DNA of 64,000 nt from Siphonodentalium dalli (Eukaryota > Mollusca > Scaphopoda > Gadilida > Siphonodentaliidae), in NCBI GenBank assembly GCA_032622095.1, contig CP136066.1, forward strand, positions 170,138,664-170,202,663, given 5' to 3'. This document shows positions 47,410-59,300 of the stretch, piece after piece (the first letter of the stretch is position 1; each line of letters starts with the position of its first letter). The translations under genes and the position numbers were made by a program. Below the pieces are notes generated by a model that had not been told where the DNA came from, did no database searches, and saw nothing but the letters and a program-made list of their open reading frames with translations.

Positions 47410-49525
47410 GTAGCTAATTACACTTAAGCGTAAATTATTTACGCTTAAGCCTAATTAATTACACTTAAGCGTAAATTATTTACGCTTAAGCATAATTAAC
47501 TTACGATAAGCGTAATACATTTGAATTACGTTTAAGTGTAATTGGGTTCATCAGCTATCTCACCTCTATGGGAGGAAGCCAAATTAACATTTAATATATA
47601 ATTGAGCTAAAGCCCCCCCCCCCCCCCCAATCAAGGAATCTCTAATTACACTTAAGTGCAACAAGAATATTTCTTATTGCGCTTAAGCGCAATAAGAATA
47701 TTCCTTATTGCGCTTAAGTGCAATATGATATTCCTTGTTGTGCTTAAGTGCAATAAGATATTCCTTATTTTGCTAAGCGCAATTAGATATTTCCTTATTG
47801 AACTTAATCGCAATTATATCTTCCCTTATTATATCGTTTAAGCTCAATTACGCTTAAACTCTATTATTTATTAAATGTTAATTTGGCTCCCCCATATACC
47901 TCCTGTATATTGGTATAACCTGATGTAGGTTACTGGCATTAGTAATGCGGTTGCATCCATTTCAGCGTGAGGGGAGTTCAATGAGAGTGTATATGAATTA
48001 CGTTTAAGCGTACTTCAGTTACGCTTAAGCGCGGAACTCATTTACACTTAAGCATAATTAAAATGAATAATGCTTAAGCAAATACCTATTTGAACTCCAA
48101 CTGATTTCCTCTGTCTGAATAATTGAGTCCATCTCATCCGGCGTATATGGGGGAGTCTAAACCGATGTTTGATTGATGTCTTATTGCCAGAGTAAATTTG
48201 AGTTTAGAGGGAATCGCATGGGAGACAGCCTTTTCAAATATATTATTTATTAGTGTAAATCAATTGCGCTGAAATGCAAAAAATATGTGTCTAATAATAT
48301 ATTTGCGCTTTAGCATAAAATTGCCATAAATGTGATCTATTTTATGGGAGGCCCTTTTCACATTTATTATTTATTTACGCTTAAGCGCAAATAACCTCTA
48401 TCATTTGCGCTTAAGCAAATAGATCATATTTGCGCTTAAGCGCAAATCATTTGCACTTAAGCGCAAATAAATATCAATATGCATTGATCCCCCCTGAATT
48501 AATTTTACACGGCACAGGCCTAAACACATCACTAAAGTTGATATAGCCCCACCATATGAAGGAAACAATCCCCCAGAAACCCCAAGATCTGTTTTATGAC
48601 CATGGAATGGAAATGATATAGATCTGTGTAGGATATGTCTCTTTTATAAAATATACTATATCTCTGGGATGGAGACACAAATTCTCGGGGACAGGGATGC
48701 TGATATTATGAAATTAGGGGTTTTCCCCTACTTCAAGTCAATGAGCACACCATATGAGGGAAGCAAACCCCAGTAACCCCTAATTCCCTATTTATGGCCA
48801 TGGAAATGGTATATATCTGTGCAGGAGATAATAAAATATAAATGAGCTCTGATAGTGAGGCACCAATTATTGGGACACCAGGGACAGAGATGCTGATATG
48901 CATATGCATTTCTTTTTTCAACTTTCCAGTATGTACGGGGCTACTACTATATATATATGGGCCCATGATAATATAATATGAGATGGACTCAATCATCACA
49001 TCAGAGGGATGTAAGGGAGTGTTAGGTAGACACATATTTGCGCTTAAGCGCAAATGATTTACACTTAAGCACACATATTTGCGCTTAAGCGCAAATAAAT
49101 TATAAATGTGAAAAGGGTCTCCCATACTATTTCCGCTAAAGCGCATATGATTTGGATTTAAGTATAAATGATTTTAATCTTCAGTGCAAATGATTTACAC
49201 TTAAGCGTAAATGATTTGCAATTAAGCAGAATCAGAATAAATGTGAAAACGGCTTCTCGTATAATCGCTTAAGCATAATTCATTTACGATTAAGTGTAAT
49301 TAATCTATCAATGAAAATGAATGACCAGTGAGCTTAAGCGTAAATCAATTACGCTTAAGCACACTTAAATCAATTACGCTTAAGCACACTAGTCATAATT
49401 CTATTACTCATTGGAGTAATCATTTATCTACATCATACGGTTAAGCGTTAGTGAATTACGCTTTATATGTGTGCATTACACCTGAGGCTGAGTGTAATAC
49501 ATTACGCTTACGTGTAATTCACTTA
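47410..49525. repeat. Array of CTTAAG-centred palindromes
   Basis: About 23 exact CTTAAG hexamers, plus many one-base variants, occur in 2.1 kb, against roughly one expected by chance at this base composition. Most sit in longer palindromes: TTACGCTTAAGCGTAA (47410-47545), TTGCGCTTAAGCGCAA (47640-47870) and TTTGCGCTTAAGCGCAAA (48375-48470 and 49035-49100). Neighbouring sites share the same variant, so blocks look locally homogenised. Spacers are also palindromic in places (GCGCAATAAG..CTTATTGCGC). Longer inverted pairs such as GAGTCCATCTCAT (48126) versus ATGAGATGGACTC (48982) join the blocks. No coding frame was recognised. Confidence 0.9.
48535..48850 (+). repeat. Direct duplicate inside the palindrome array
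   Basis: CACCATATGA.GGAA.CAA.CCCC, then CCATGGAA.TGG, AT.GATCTGTG.AGGA occurs at about 48548-48635 and again at 48747-48830. It interrupts the CTTAAG blocks. Confidence 0.55.
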
Positions 49526-50448
49526 TACGCTAAAGTGCAATTAGCTAATACATATGAAAAAGGCCTTCCATTATAGTTATCATCTATCAGAATGAATAGT
49601 GCTAACTAAAGCTTGACAACAGAATTTGCCCTTAAAAATATTTCATGGCCAATGAGCTAACAAATGGTCAGTATTGGCATATTGAATACCAATTATTGTA
49701 CTATTGTACAGGTATAATGTAATTAAACAGTTTTGAGTTACAAAAGTAAGACAACTCTTTCTGCACAGTACTGTGCTTGCGGCCAGATTGATGTAAAAAT
49801 TCGGTCAATGCGCTTACTATTTTCTATAAATAGTAACATTTTGGAATTATTACCTCTCGATCACTGTTCGATTATAATCTTTGCCACTAACTCGACCAAT
49901 GTTCTTCCGTTTGTGATTTCACGCAACAATTCACTTTCTATTCCTTCCCTGTCGAATTGACTACCGATTGCGATGTCAATTAGTTTTTCGCTTTAATATT
50001 CTGATGTGACGCTATTCCAGCGAACGGTCATCCTCCATAGAAGCCATTTCTGAGAAGTGAGAACGAAACCCGATTCAATCCCAATCGAGTCGGAAGTGCT
50101 CGGGCATTTCCGTGACTGCACAAGACAACGATTCGGTTTGTTTTTTCGTGTTATTATGGCGAGATTAATCGGGACGATTGATGAAATAGAAATAGTTAGC
50201 CGAATGGCCGTATAATGTGTACAAACGGACTTCAGGATGGGGGATTTCGTGTATCTGAGTTATTTTATTCACTCTTCCCACAGAATGACGCAGGGAACTC
50301 AATTGTGAGGTTCAATTTACGTTTCACATCACTTTAACCAATTATTTTGTTCTCAATAAGTTCACAAATAATTGTCCACGAACCCTGATTAAACCGCTTA
50401 ATGGCGCTTTTTGAAAATTATTAAATTAAATTCGATTCTATATTTCAG

Positions 50449-50461
50449 ATACCAGCCAGAG
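50449..50461 (+). CDS. PAN-FReD gene B, exon 2: 13-nt microexon
   Basis: CTATATTTCAG|ATACCAGCCAGAG|GTAAGTG matches the gene A microexon in both splice sites and flanks but lacks nine bases. It encodes IPAR-type linker IPA-R plus the first base of the next codon, so it also converts phase 0 to phase 1 and keeps the frame. At 13 nt it is extremely short for an exon. Conservation of both splice sites and of length modulo 3 argues that it is used. Confidence 0.72.
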
Positions 50462-50463
50462 GT

Positions 50464-51215
50464 AAGTGCATTTACAGTATATGTTAATGTATTATTAGGG
50501 CGGACAAGTGTCAGATAGTGACCAAATCGTTCACTTATTGACACAAGCATGCAATTTTGCATGGATAATAAGTGTAATTTTTTTCGACAAATCAATGAGA
50601 ATGGTTGACAGATTCAAAATGGCCGCCATTTTTTTTTAAATGGCTGCAGTTTTCAGCTTGTGCTCAACATACACGATATATCTAACTTATTTTGTTTTTA
50701 TTTGTCACATGAGTTTAACAAACTATACAATAATAAAAATAAGCACTTATACAAATGTAAAAATACGACGAGTTTAGTCAACATCTATAAAAAATTTGTA
50801 CTTAATTTTTATTTTCACGGAGTCAAAATTGGCGAAATTGCTCACCTTGTGATACCAGAATGAAACTTGAATTATCAGTCTAAAGTACTGGACAATGCTT
50901 TCCGACCAACCAGTCAGTATGACAGACAGATTCAAGATACCATAACGTTTTTATATCTGTCACATGTATTTAGTAAATCACAAACATGGATTTAATTAAG
51001 CAGTTAGTTATAAATATGCAATAAGAATTCTTGACTATTTAAGAATCCTTTACTAAATAGATTCTCCCATTCCGTCAAGTGTGCTCCTTAAATATATATG
51101 ATATTTGCATTTTATAGGTTTTTACATAATCATATTTTAAATCCAGGCAGAAAATAAAAAAATCGTTGTTGATACATGTAGGTCTATTTAAATTTAAAGA
51201 ACCAGTAATTCACAA
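50464..51215 (+). repeat. Intron 2 start conserved with gene A
   Basis: Aligned to 12600-13395 with internal deletions (CAAATCGTTCACTTATTGACAC, AAAATGGCCGCCATTTTT, GTTGATACATGTAGGTC). Homology ends near 51210. Confidence 0.7.
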
Positions 51216-51736
51216 GTATGTTCGATATATAGTTGTCTTTCATATTCATTGAACCGTACACTCTGTGGTTGGTCGACATCCAGGTATTACATTTTAATTT
51301 CCATGTACCCCGGATGTTGCCGGATAACTAATATTATTTTCAATCCGAGACATAATTGTAGACGCCATATATAAATGATATTAATGCCATCTGCTCTGCT
51401 TCTGTTGACAAATATGCCTAAACGCCTGTTAATTAATAAACTGCGTATGAACTTCGAAACTATGTACAGGGCTAAGTTTAACAACAATTTTGCATAGATG
51501 TTTTGATATAAACCAAAGCGACGACTTTTAGTAAAGAACGTTTATAATTAACAACCCGTGAATATATGGTTCATATTGATAATTATATGTTCTTACGCGG
51601 ATCCCGGTGACCCCGCGGTCCGTGTTCTATATATATGCGATTTTTGTATTATTTCATAGTTAAAGTGAAACACTCCGGTAGGGTTATCAAATATATATGG
51701 AGAAATCTTGCTCAAAGTAGTTATTTTTACAAATAT

Positions 51737-52194
51737 GTGACCCACCATATAAAATCCAGTCGTAAGTCGGGATTTTTTTTACCCTGTGCCAATCCATTCT
51801 CTTATATATGCGAGTCATCCATAGGTCGCCGCGCATATATAAGAGAATGCATTGGCCTAACAATTTTTATCATGTTTTTTAAATAAATGTTTCTTACAAT
51901 TTTTAGAACATAAAATAAAAAAAACATCCATTACCCTGCAGGGAGTCCCACACATATATAGAAGCATGTAGAAGAGTGTCGTCTGCTCATGTTTGTCTGG
52001 GGCTCTCTATGGGTGAAATTATAAAATTGTTAAAGAATACAGAAAATATTATTAAAATTGTAAAAAATTGTTAGGCCAATGCATTCTCTTATATATGCGA
52101 GGCGACCTATTGTCGACTCGCATATGTAAGAGAATGCATTGGCACAGGGTAAAAAAAATCCCGACTAACGACTGGATTTGATATGGCGGGTCAC
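51737..52194. mobile_element. Foldback element with palindromes inside each arm
   Basis: Outer arms of about 140 bp begin GTGACCC(A/G)CCATAT and match inverted (51737-51877 and 52062-52194). Each arm itself contains a palindrome, GCCAATGCATTCTCTTATA..TATAAGAGAATGCATTGGC (51788-51856 and 52075-52143). The central spacer of about 185 bp is AT-rich. No ORF was recognised. Flanks are AT-rich, so the target duplication is ambiguous. Confidence 0.8.
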
Positions 52195-52199
52195 ATATA

Positions 52200-52450
52200 T
52201 TAACTAAATAAAGTGACTTTCGATGGCGAAATCGTTTTCGATAGTTTGTCGCCGATAAATGCGTCCCGAATCAAGAAGTAAATAGTTACATTTGGGCGTA
52301 GTTCTGACGCTGTTTTCTAATGAGTGGTGTGTTAGATTTGCTTAAGATTTTCGGCGAAGTTAGTAAAATGCTACAATCATCTAGTTGGCATAGCAGCTGA
52401 ATACTAACTTATCATTTTCACGCACACGAACAAGTCCATAATATGTCTTT
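52200..52450 (+). repeat. Dispersed repeat R1, copy 1
   Basis: GCGTCCCGAATCAAGAAGTAAATA, GAGATTTTCGGCGA, AGTTGGCATAGCA.CTGAATACT.ACTTATCA and AACAAGTCCATAATAT recur at 60965-61185 and, inverted, at 63425-63640. Confidence 0.65.
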
Positions 52451-52554
52451 AATAAAACAGGTGATGCAAATGTAATAAATGTATGTATTATCTGAGATCA
52501 TGTGGGTGCATTATGATAATATACACGGGCATGTTAAATGTATTAGTATCCTGT

Positions 52555-52760
52555 CGATATACACTCTTAGAAAATACTTTCCGTTTGACGGTGTCGGACC
52601 GTCGTAATCCGACGGTCCCATACCGCTTCATCAGTTGTACGGTGAATTACCGTTGGTTTATGCGCCCCCTCAAAGTTAAAAATGTGCGTGTTTCCAAGTT
52701 CATGCGTCAAAATTCAACAATATATTTATCGGCGGCAAATTATATACGACAGTGACTCCA
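52555..52760. repeat. MITE-like end with GGACCGTCG hairpin
   Basis: CACTCTTAGAAAATA is followed by CGGTGTC and a perfect stem GGACCGTCG-TAATC-CGACGGTCC (52589-52611). A 90-codon frame here has no known domain. This may be the end of a DNA transposon, but its partner end was not found. Confidence 0.35.
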
Positions 52761-53915
52761 CACGGTATGACTTAATCTGATATTTATTATTTATTATTAA
52801 TTGTTTATATTCAGTGCAATTATGTGGGTCGTTTTGTGCAATGCACAGATCCATCTTGTCTTCCGTCCGTTATTACGTTATTTTCATGAGCGGTTACTTT
52901 TATCACTCACGAATTTCTTTCTCCGTGTCATCGCCACGCTGAAAACACAATTGTTGTTTGGGGGGATATGATCTATAAAGTTGTGGACTGATGTTAAAAC
53001 TGTCTGACTTCGGTTCCTATATATATGAACGGAAAAGTTCCAATTCTGCGAAAACCGGCTTAATCATTGATATTATCCACTAAATTGTGACAACTGGGTT
53101 GTCTTCGAGGTGCCATTTCGAGCTGTCGGCTATGACTTGTCTTCATTCGTCTCAGCCTTCATGTTGAAATTGACTGTACTGTGACTATCAAAACACAGAT
53201 ACATTCACTGACACAGCAGGACACAGGTACACCTGCAAGAGTAATTCACATGAGCTTTGATGTCAACAGTAACAACAACAACGTATTAGAATGTTGACAA
53301 TGTTGCCAGTTTTGAACTTGACCATTCAATCCAGTTGACATTGTTCTGATAGTTTTGAAGCACACACCTGTACGTCTACACGAGAGGATACACTATACGC
53401 ACCAGAGTAATTCACAATAGCTTCGATAACAACAACAATAATACGGTAAACAATAAACTGATGCCGCGCAGTGACGGATGATCACATTTCTATACAATTC
53501 CAACTTACTAGTACAACTATTACAATTACCAGGACCGATTCATCCCATGTTCGTCAATTTTCATTGAAACGTGTCGATATGAGACATTGTCGCCATTCGT
53601 CATGTTATCGCACAGTTATTACGACAATTTACGGACCGGGAGTCCACTATTGGTTGGATATTCTTGTCAACCTATCTTTGGCTGACTCACTGAGATGGAT
53701 ACCAAGTGTTGATACATGTACTAGTATACACAGTTTGATGTATCACGTTATCAAATTTCATCGCAAAATGTGGGACTATATAAAAGAACGTTGTCGCCAA
53801 ATCATCACGCATAGTTATTACGGGCTTTGCTGTTGTCTTGACGGTTTTAATCACAACTAGCTGTTTTAATATATTGTCGTGATGTACGCATGCACATGTT
53901 GAGAGAAAAAAAACT
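52761..53915. other. Gene B intron 2 stretch, nothing firm
   Basis: A 129-codon frame (53471-53860) has a faint internal duplication (TTGTCGCCA..CATCACGC.TAGTTATTACG) but no recognisable domain or splice context. Confidence 0.35.
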
Positions 53916-54049
53916 GTGTTTCCAAGTGACTGGACAATTTCATGCCTTAAATGTTACCAAAAAGTATGCCTTAAGACGTTTTACTTTTACAGGTACATCA
54001 ATTTGAGTTTTAACTGTGACACATGTAGCTTTCTTCCTTTATGTCTCAA

Positions 54050-54395
54050 ACGGGCATGCCCGATTCATATGTTAGAATGGTCGCAAATAGTATTACTCGT
54101 AACTGAAGAATGCATGGGATTTTCAGCTACATGTTATAATGTCGTTTTTTTATTTACAGCCATAGTTATACAGTAGTCAGTGAAAGGTGAACACATCACA
54201 CAGTCTTTTTATGGATTAAATTCCACCAGGCAGATAACAAGTTTGATCATCTTCAAATTTCAAAGTATCATAAGTATTGTCTATCACATTATTCATTTCA
54301 TCAAATCTATGATCAAATAGAATAACTAAGATGTATTTTTCAGTTACAAATAATACTAATTTCGACCATTCTAAAACATGAATCGCAATGCCTAT
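54050..54395. repeat. Inverted pair of related coding-like fragments
   Basis: On the + strand near 54058-54115 a frame reads IHMLEWSQIVLLVTEE. On the minus strand near 54385-54335 another reads IHVLEWSKLVLFVTEK. The DNA copies are inverted and diverged. The family was not recognised. They may be halves of a foldback of an old transposon gene. Confidence 0.5.
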
Positions 54396-55700
54396 GGGGA
54401 AAATCATATTGTCACCACGGGCTAATTCTACGGCAAATTATTGCAAACAATTTGTGGTGACCCGTCAAAAATACCATTCATCTGATTCGTCTGGCAGTTA
54501 TTAGTTACGGTCTTGATATTAATTAAATGGTCTGAATGTTACTGGTTACAGTCTGCCAGTTAATTAAACAGTTTTGTTCCGTGGAACATGCTACATCATG
54601 ACTGTATGTTGAACGGTCCAAGTTTGGCAGCGATGTTGCGCGGTATGACACCGTTAAAGCGACGGGAATTTTTCTAAAAGTGTATTCGGGGTACATATAC
54701 GTTATTAATACCAAAATATGGCACAGCATCGACACATTTAATATTCATATGTGTAATTGTACTACAAATAGTTATTTACATTTATGATAAACCATGGTGG
54801 ATTGAGCGCCATTTGCGACATATGGTTACAATCATAACAGCGATCATCCTCAAGTGTCGTGGTAATCAAGCAGTTTGTTTTTGTTTTTCGTACCATATAT
54901 CTTGGTTGGAAGATTAAACATATCTATCTAGTGGTAACACAATATTCCGTGCCATAATATGTTAACCGACATCAGTATTTATCAAACGGCTGAGTATAAA
55001 TCATGCACTACTATCCTAGATGTGAAAATGTTCGAACCAATTGTCATAACATGATTACTGTTTACAGTAAGAGTATGCATGTGATTCGACTCTTATATGC
55101 TGCATGTAGTTAAATCAAATGATGAAATGATGTCCAAGTCTATGGAAATATTTTAAGATCACCCGTGTTCGCAAGATGTTATTCAGTAAAATGTATTTAT
55201 AATATTAAGATTATCTTAAGACACCTCACACCAGACTTAAAGTTTAGACCAAAGTTAAGACCATCTTAAATTAGGACATTGTTCGTTTAACGCACTTATG
55301 ACTGAAGTTTGAACTGAAGACGATCTTAAGTCCCAACCATGTCATAAGTTGCTTTCATGAAACTGGGCCCAGAATGGTAAAATCTAATGATAATGGCTAT
55401 AAAAATGGAAGGACTTGGGAAATTGAGTTTTAGTATGAATACACAAGACCATAAGTGCACTATATAGACGATTTCAATCAAATGGTCAAATGACATTCAG
55501 ACGTGGGCGTTATTTTGTTAATTAATATGATGTGTATTAACTGAGTGTAATATTGTCACACATAATACGTTTGAAAGCATATTCTTTCAGTACTATTTTC
55601 TTGGGTTAAATATTGTAGTGCCAAAGATGTTGTGTTTAGTCGTATATTATTGTTGTATGGCAACCGCAACAGCCGGAACACAGCGAGCGTCCGTTCACCG
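54396..55700. other. Gene B intron 2 stretch, nothing recognised
   Basis: No repeat or gene was recognised apart from short TCTTAAG-containing motifs near 55210-55330. Confidence 0.35.
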
Positions 55701-55706
55701 TATAAA

Positions 55707-56311
55707 GGTCAATCCACACCGGACGCGAGCGCGCGATTATAACGGCCGTTTTTTTTCGTCCGTAGCATTTCAAAGCGCGCGATTTTTATATTCACACCGC
55801 AAGCGACTGAATCGCCGAACACGAGGCGATCACAGCAGTGATTTTATGCTTCGTCGATTTCTTGCTTTGTGGCAAACCAGCGGGATAATTTGGGTCGCTG
55901 TCAAATGGGAAATTTATACGCGCGTATTCCTCCTATTTCAAGGCGACAGATTAATTCGCCGTCGCGATAACACAGGTAGTAGAGGACTTTAAAAGTCATC
56001 TACCACCAAAAATAGCGAAATGCTGATAACTGAAGTGCAAGGAAAAAAGAGAAAATGCCTGGCAACAGCTCGACGTAATAACAGGATCGTCGGGTTAATT
56101 TTGGTCCCAATCCATTACAAGCTTCTGAAGTCACTTTGCCCACAATTTGCCCCCATCACCTATAAAAAAAACTCACAAACTGGAATTATAGAATGAAATT
56201 CAATTAAACGCATTCAGTCGCTTTCGGTGTGAATATAAAAATCGTGCGCTTTGAACCGCTACGGACGACAGAAAACGGCCGTAAAAATCGTGCGCTCGGT
56301 GTGGATTGACC
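55707..56311. mobile_element. MITE of about 605 bp with about 105-bp inverted ends
   Basis: The left end GGTCAATCCACACCG, GCGCGCGATT, AACGGCCGTTTT, CGTCCGTAGC, CGATTTTTATATTCACACCG matches in inverted orientation to 56215-56311. The arms are GC-rich compared with the surroundings. The 124-codon frame starting at 55618 runs through the left arm and is not a gene. No transposase and no clear target duplication. Confidence 0.75.
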
Positions 56312-57150
56312 CTTACAAGGACGTACCACCCGTGTGGCATTTTTGATCACCTGTTGGAGTGATTATTCTACCATACATGTTTCTCAATATGCATGCCGGG
56401 ACAAGGTTATTGTATATGCACCGCGAATGACACTATGCTGGTCTTGGTCCTCATCAATGTGAAGTTATAGTAGTGTAGGAACTTTGACGATTGTAATTTC
56501 AATAAGAATTTTTAGAAGAATAAGATTTTGATCCGGGAAGGTAAATCATTTTTACAATTTCATATTGATGGTACTTATTTAATTGGCAGTCACATCGATA
56601 TGTCCTTTACAACAATCAGGTCGTCTTATATCTCACTTTGTCTAGATATACCCATAACGAGATCAGGACAAATGAGTATATTCGATTCTACAATAACCTT
56701 TGACTTTTAAACCCCTGAGAAACTGCATGGATTCAATGTTCTTACTAATACCTCTGACTCTAAAATTTTAGGCCATAATTTTTTGCATAAAATGTTCAAC
56801 TTAAGTTATTGAAAATTCCAAATGTTGAAATGTTTTACCAAAATGTGGGGGGGGGGTCGTTCCACAAATCTCTACCATCTTTGGCTACGCCCGTGGAGAT
56901 CATATTCCAATTTCCACCAGTACATAACCTGGGAAATTTGTTGGTGTTGTGATCCATTCTGACATGCAGAGAACATTATAACATTTAAAAAACACGGCAG
57001 ATAATAGAGTGTTATGTTAATAATTGTTCCTCAATAACCTACTTCACAGTATGGGGTGGTCCCAACTCCAGATTACATGTTTTTTTTTTATCAGTGTTCG
57101 CGCTCGAAAAATCTTGTAGCCAAAGGTTTAGTCAAATAAAAATGCTATTA
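56312..57150. other. Gene B intron 2 stretch, nothing recognised
   Basis: A G10 run lies at about 56847. Nothing else was identified. Confidence 0.35.
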
Positions 57151-57208
57151 GCCAAATGGAGAAAAAAAACTTTGGAGAAATATAAATATATCGTCAGAGA
57201 TATCATAA

Positions 57209-57630
57209 ATGATATTTTTCAAAGATATAAACAAAAACGACATAGGCGGTTTGGCACCGAATAACTTTTCCATATCAGATTCGTTATTCCTAGATGCACT
57301 TTTGCTTGACATCAGAGGGAACACAATTAAATATTCTTCTCGCTTGAAAAGAAAGGAAGCTAGCGCCGAAGCTAACTTAATACAAAGAATTAATTTGTAT
57401 TAATTACTACAAAGATTTAATAGAACAAGAGCTATAACTTAATGATTTTTAAAGACATAGAAATTAAATTACAGGCTATAAGAATATCAAATAGAAGGTG
57501 GTATGACATGAACAAAAGCTAAATGTATTGAAGAAGGCAAAAACCTGACAAAATACTTCTTATATCTCGATAAACCACAACATATATCCAAATCTATAAA
57601 TAATGTAAGATATAGTAACAATAAGAAAAT
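57209..57630 (+). pseudogene. L1/Tx1-like LINE fragment (pre-RT region)
   Basis: Frame words DIRGNTIKYSSRLKRKEASA, then NKAKCIEEGKNLTKYFLYLD, match the conserved region just before the RT of L1-like ORF2 (consensus IRGKTI.Y...KKK and R.RAKWIEEGEKNTKYFLNLE). Stops and frameshifts break it. It is probably the same old insertion as 58820-59300. Confidence 0.6.
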
Positions 57631-58815
57631 CACGAATCGGCAGGGGCGGATAAAAAGTGCATACATAAGGTTATTTTGTTCCGTATTTTCAGACCCAACG
57701 ACCCCATTTCGTGTAAATCTTATTCATCAAATTGTTTACGCCCACCCCAATCCATCTCCAAATTCTATCCATTTGAGCATCCGCCTCCTTTCCAACCAGG
57801 TTTGTTTTATTAACAGCAATTATTGTCCTGTAATTATGCCTCAGTTAGTACAAAAGTTTCGTCGAGTTTCATTGCCACTATTGCCACTACTGCTTTCTTA
57901 ACTCTAATAGCTGCTTTGACACACAACTATGGCTGGTCTATTGTGTTCTTTTGATATGATTAACAATTTTGATCAGCCTAATTATTTCTTGTCCTAACAT
58001 AATCTTACATTAGCCCCGAATGTTGAAAGTTACTGATTCAAATTTCGAGAAAATGGGTTACCTTTGGGGTTTCGTTGCTTTTGACCGCTTAAGTTGAGGG
58101 GTATTGTCCAAACCCATCACCGCAATGCAGAGCCATTCCAAGTGTAATCCTTTCATCGCACGAATCGGTAACTGACAACTGGCTGTCTTGCTGTGCCATT
58201 GAAACATTACACCAGTGTCCTTACAGTTGCACCAGTCTGCATATAAGCACCGATGTATGCTGATATATGCATATTAAAGACAAAGTTTTCAGGGTTGACG
58301 TGTACTGAAACTGAATGCCATTGAATGTTACATGAAAGTGTTTGTCTAGTCTACCAGAATCTAGTCTTTATTAAAATATGATAAACCTGTGATAATTGAC
58401 ATTATTCTTCACAAATCTTAAATCATGTTGGCAGCTCAGAAGAGCTAGGTCACAATCACATCCCAACACCATTCATTCATACCAACAACACATCAATCAT
58501 CGTAGTAACATGTTTGCCAGCATAATGGCTGATAGTAATGGGAGAAATAACCAGAAAATAACCATAGTTTGTGTTCATATCTTGATCAAAGACAATTATT
58601 ACATATGCAATTTTTGTTCCGTTCACAGAAAGATACCTACCCCTTTTGACATTAGTTTTAGTGAATTTCACCAATGTTATCGCCTATCAGGGGGGTAAAA
58701 ACTACTTTAAGTGCTTCATGCAGAATCAACAGAGAAGACTAGAACATATGTAGGCTGTTTTAAACTAAAAAAGCAAAATTTTGTATTTGGATAAAAATTG
58801 CATAATCTAAGATAA
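57631..58815. other. Stretch between LINE pieces, nothing recognised
   Basis: The open frames at 58396-58698 on both strands have no known domain. It may be unrelated sequence inserted within the old LINE. Confidence 0.35.
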
Positions 58816-58819
58816 TTCT

Positions 58820-59300
58820 TGTTTTGTTCGGGACATTGTGTATAGCACTTTAAATCCGTCCTCAGTCCCTGGAATCAGTGAAAATTATCGAAGAAACCAA
58901 AGCTTCAAACGTATCTGATATTAGAGTTCCTCCCCTTACTCCGACACAATCCCGCCCCAATTAAGGCGAAATTATTGTATCCGAATTGACTGAAGCAATG
59001 AGGAAAATGAAAAACGGAAAGTTACCTCTCGTCTTAACGGGTACACAGTTGAGTCTTACAAAAAAAGTTCTGGGACGATCTAAGCAGCTTTGTCCTTAAT
59101 GCACTTAATCGGCGGGATTTTTTTATTTGCTCTCCACGACACAAAATACCTGGGTATTTATCACTTTAATCCAGAAATGTGACACACCAAGGAAGTCCTT
59201 TAAAACTGGAGTCCAATATCTCTGCTAAACTGCTAAATAGATCTTATAAATTGGCATCCTTGTGTATCGCTAACAGGATCAAATCAGTTCTACCTCCTAC
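58820..59300 (+). pseudogene. L1/Tx1-like LINE fragment (RT N-terminal region)
   Basis: In shifting frames it reads EAMRKMKNGKLP, FWDDLSSFVLNALN, then WSPISLLN and YKLASLCIANRIKSVLPP. These match the L1-type RT start (A...M.NGKSPG.DG, FW.DL, WRPISLLN.DYK..S..IANR.K..L). At least three frameshifts are present. The left part is homologous to 30990-31190. Confidence 0.7.

Larger units (their letters stand above)
46425..50333. mobile_element. 3.9-kb TTAA-flanked insertion in gene B intron 1
   Basis: Gene A has CAAGC-TTAA-CCAATT without interruption. Gene B has CAAGC-TTAA, then 3909 bp, then TTAA-CCAATT. A duplicated TTAA is the hallmark of piggyBac and Kolobok transposons. The ends (AGTCATTAGCTTCAC... 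and ...GTTTCACATCACT) show only weak inverted similarity, and no transposase was recognised. It would therefore be a non-autonomous or composite element. A 159-codon minus frame (46536-47015) contains a hydrophobic stretch but no known domain. The interior holds the CTTAAG palindrome array. Confidence 0.7.

Noticed and set aside
47410-49525. CRISPR array
   Set aside because: Units are palindromic, variable and irregularly spaced, without unique spacers of constant length, and the genome is eukaryotic.
55618-55992. 124-codon frame, possible Arg-rich protein
   Set aside because: It runs through the left inverted arm of a MITE; the Arg codons reflect the GC-rich arm.
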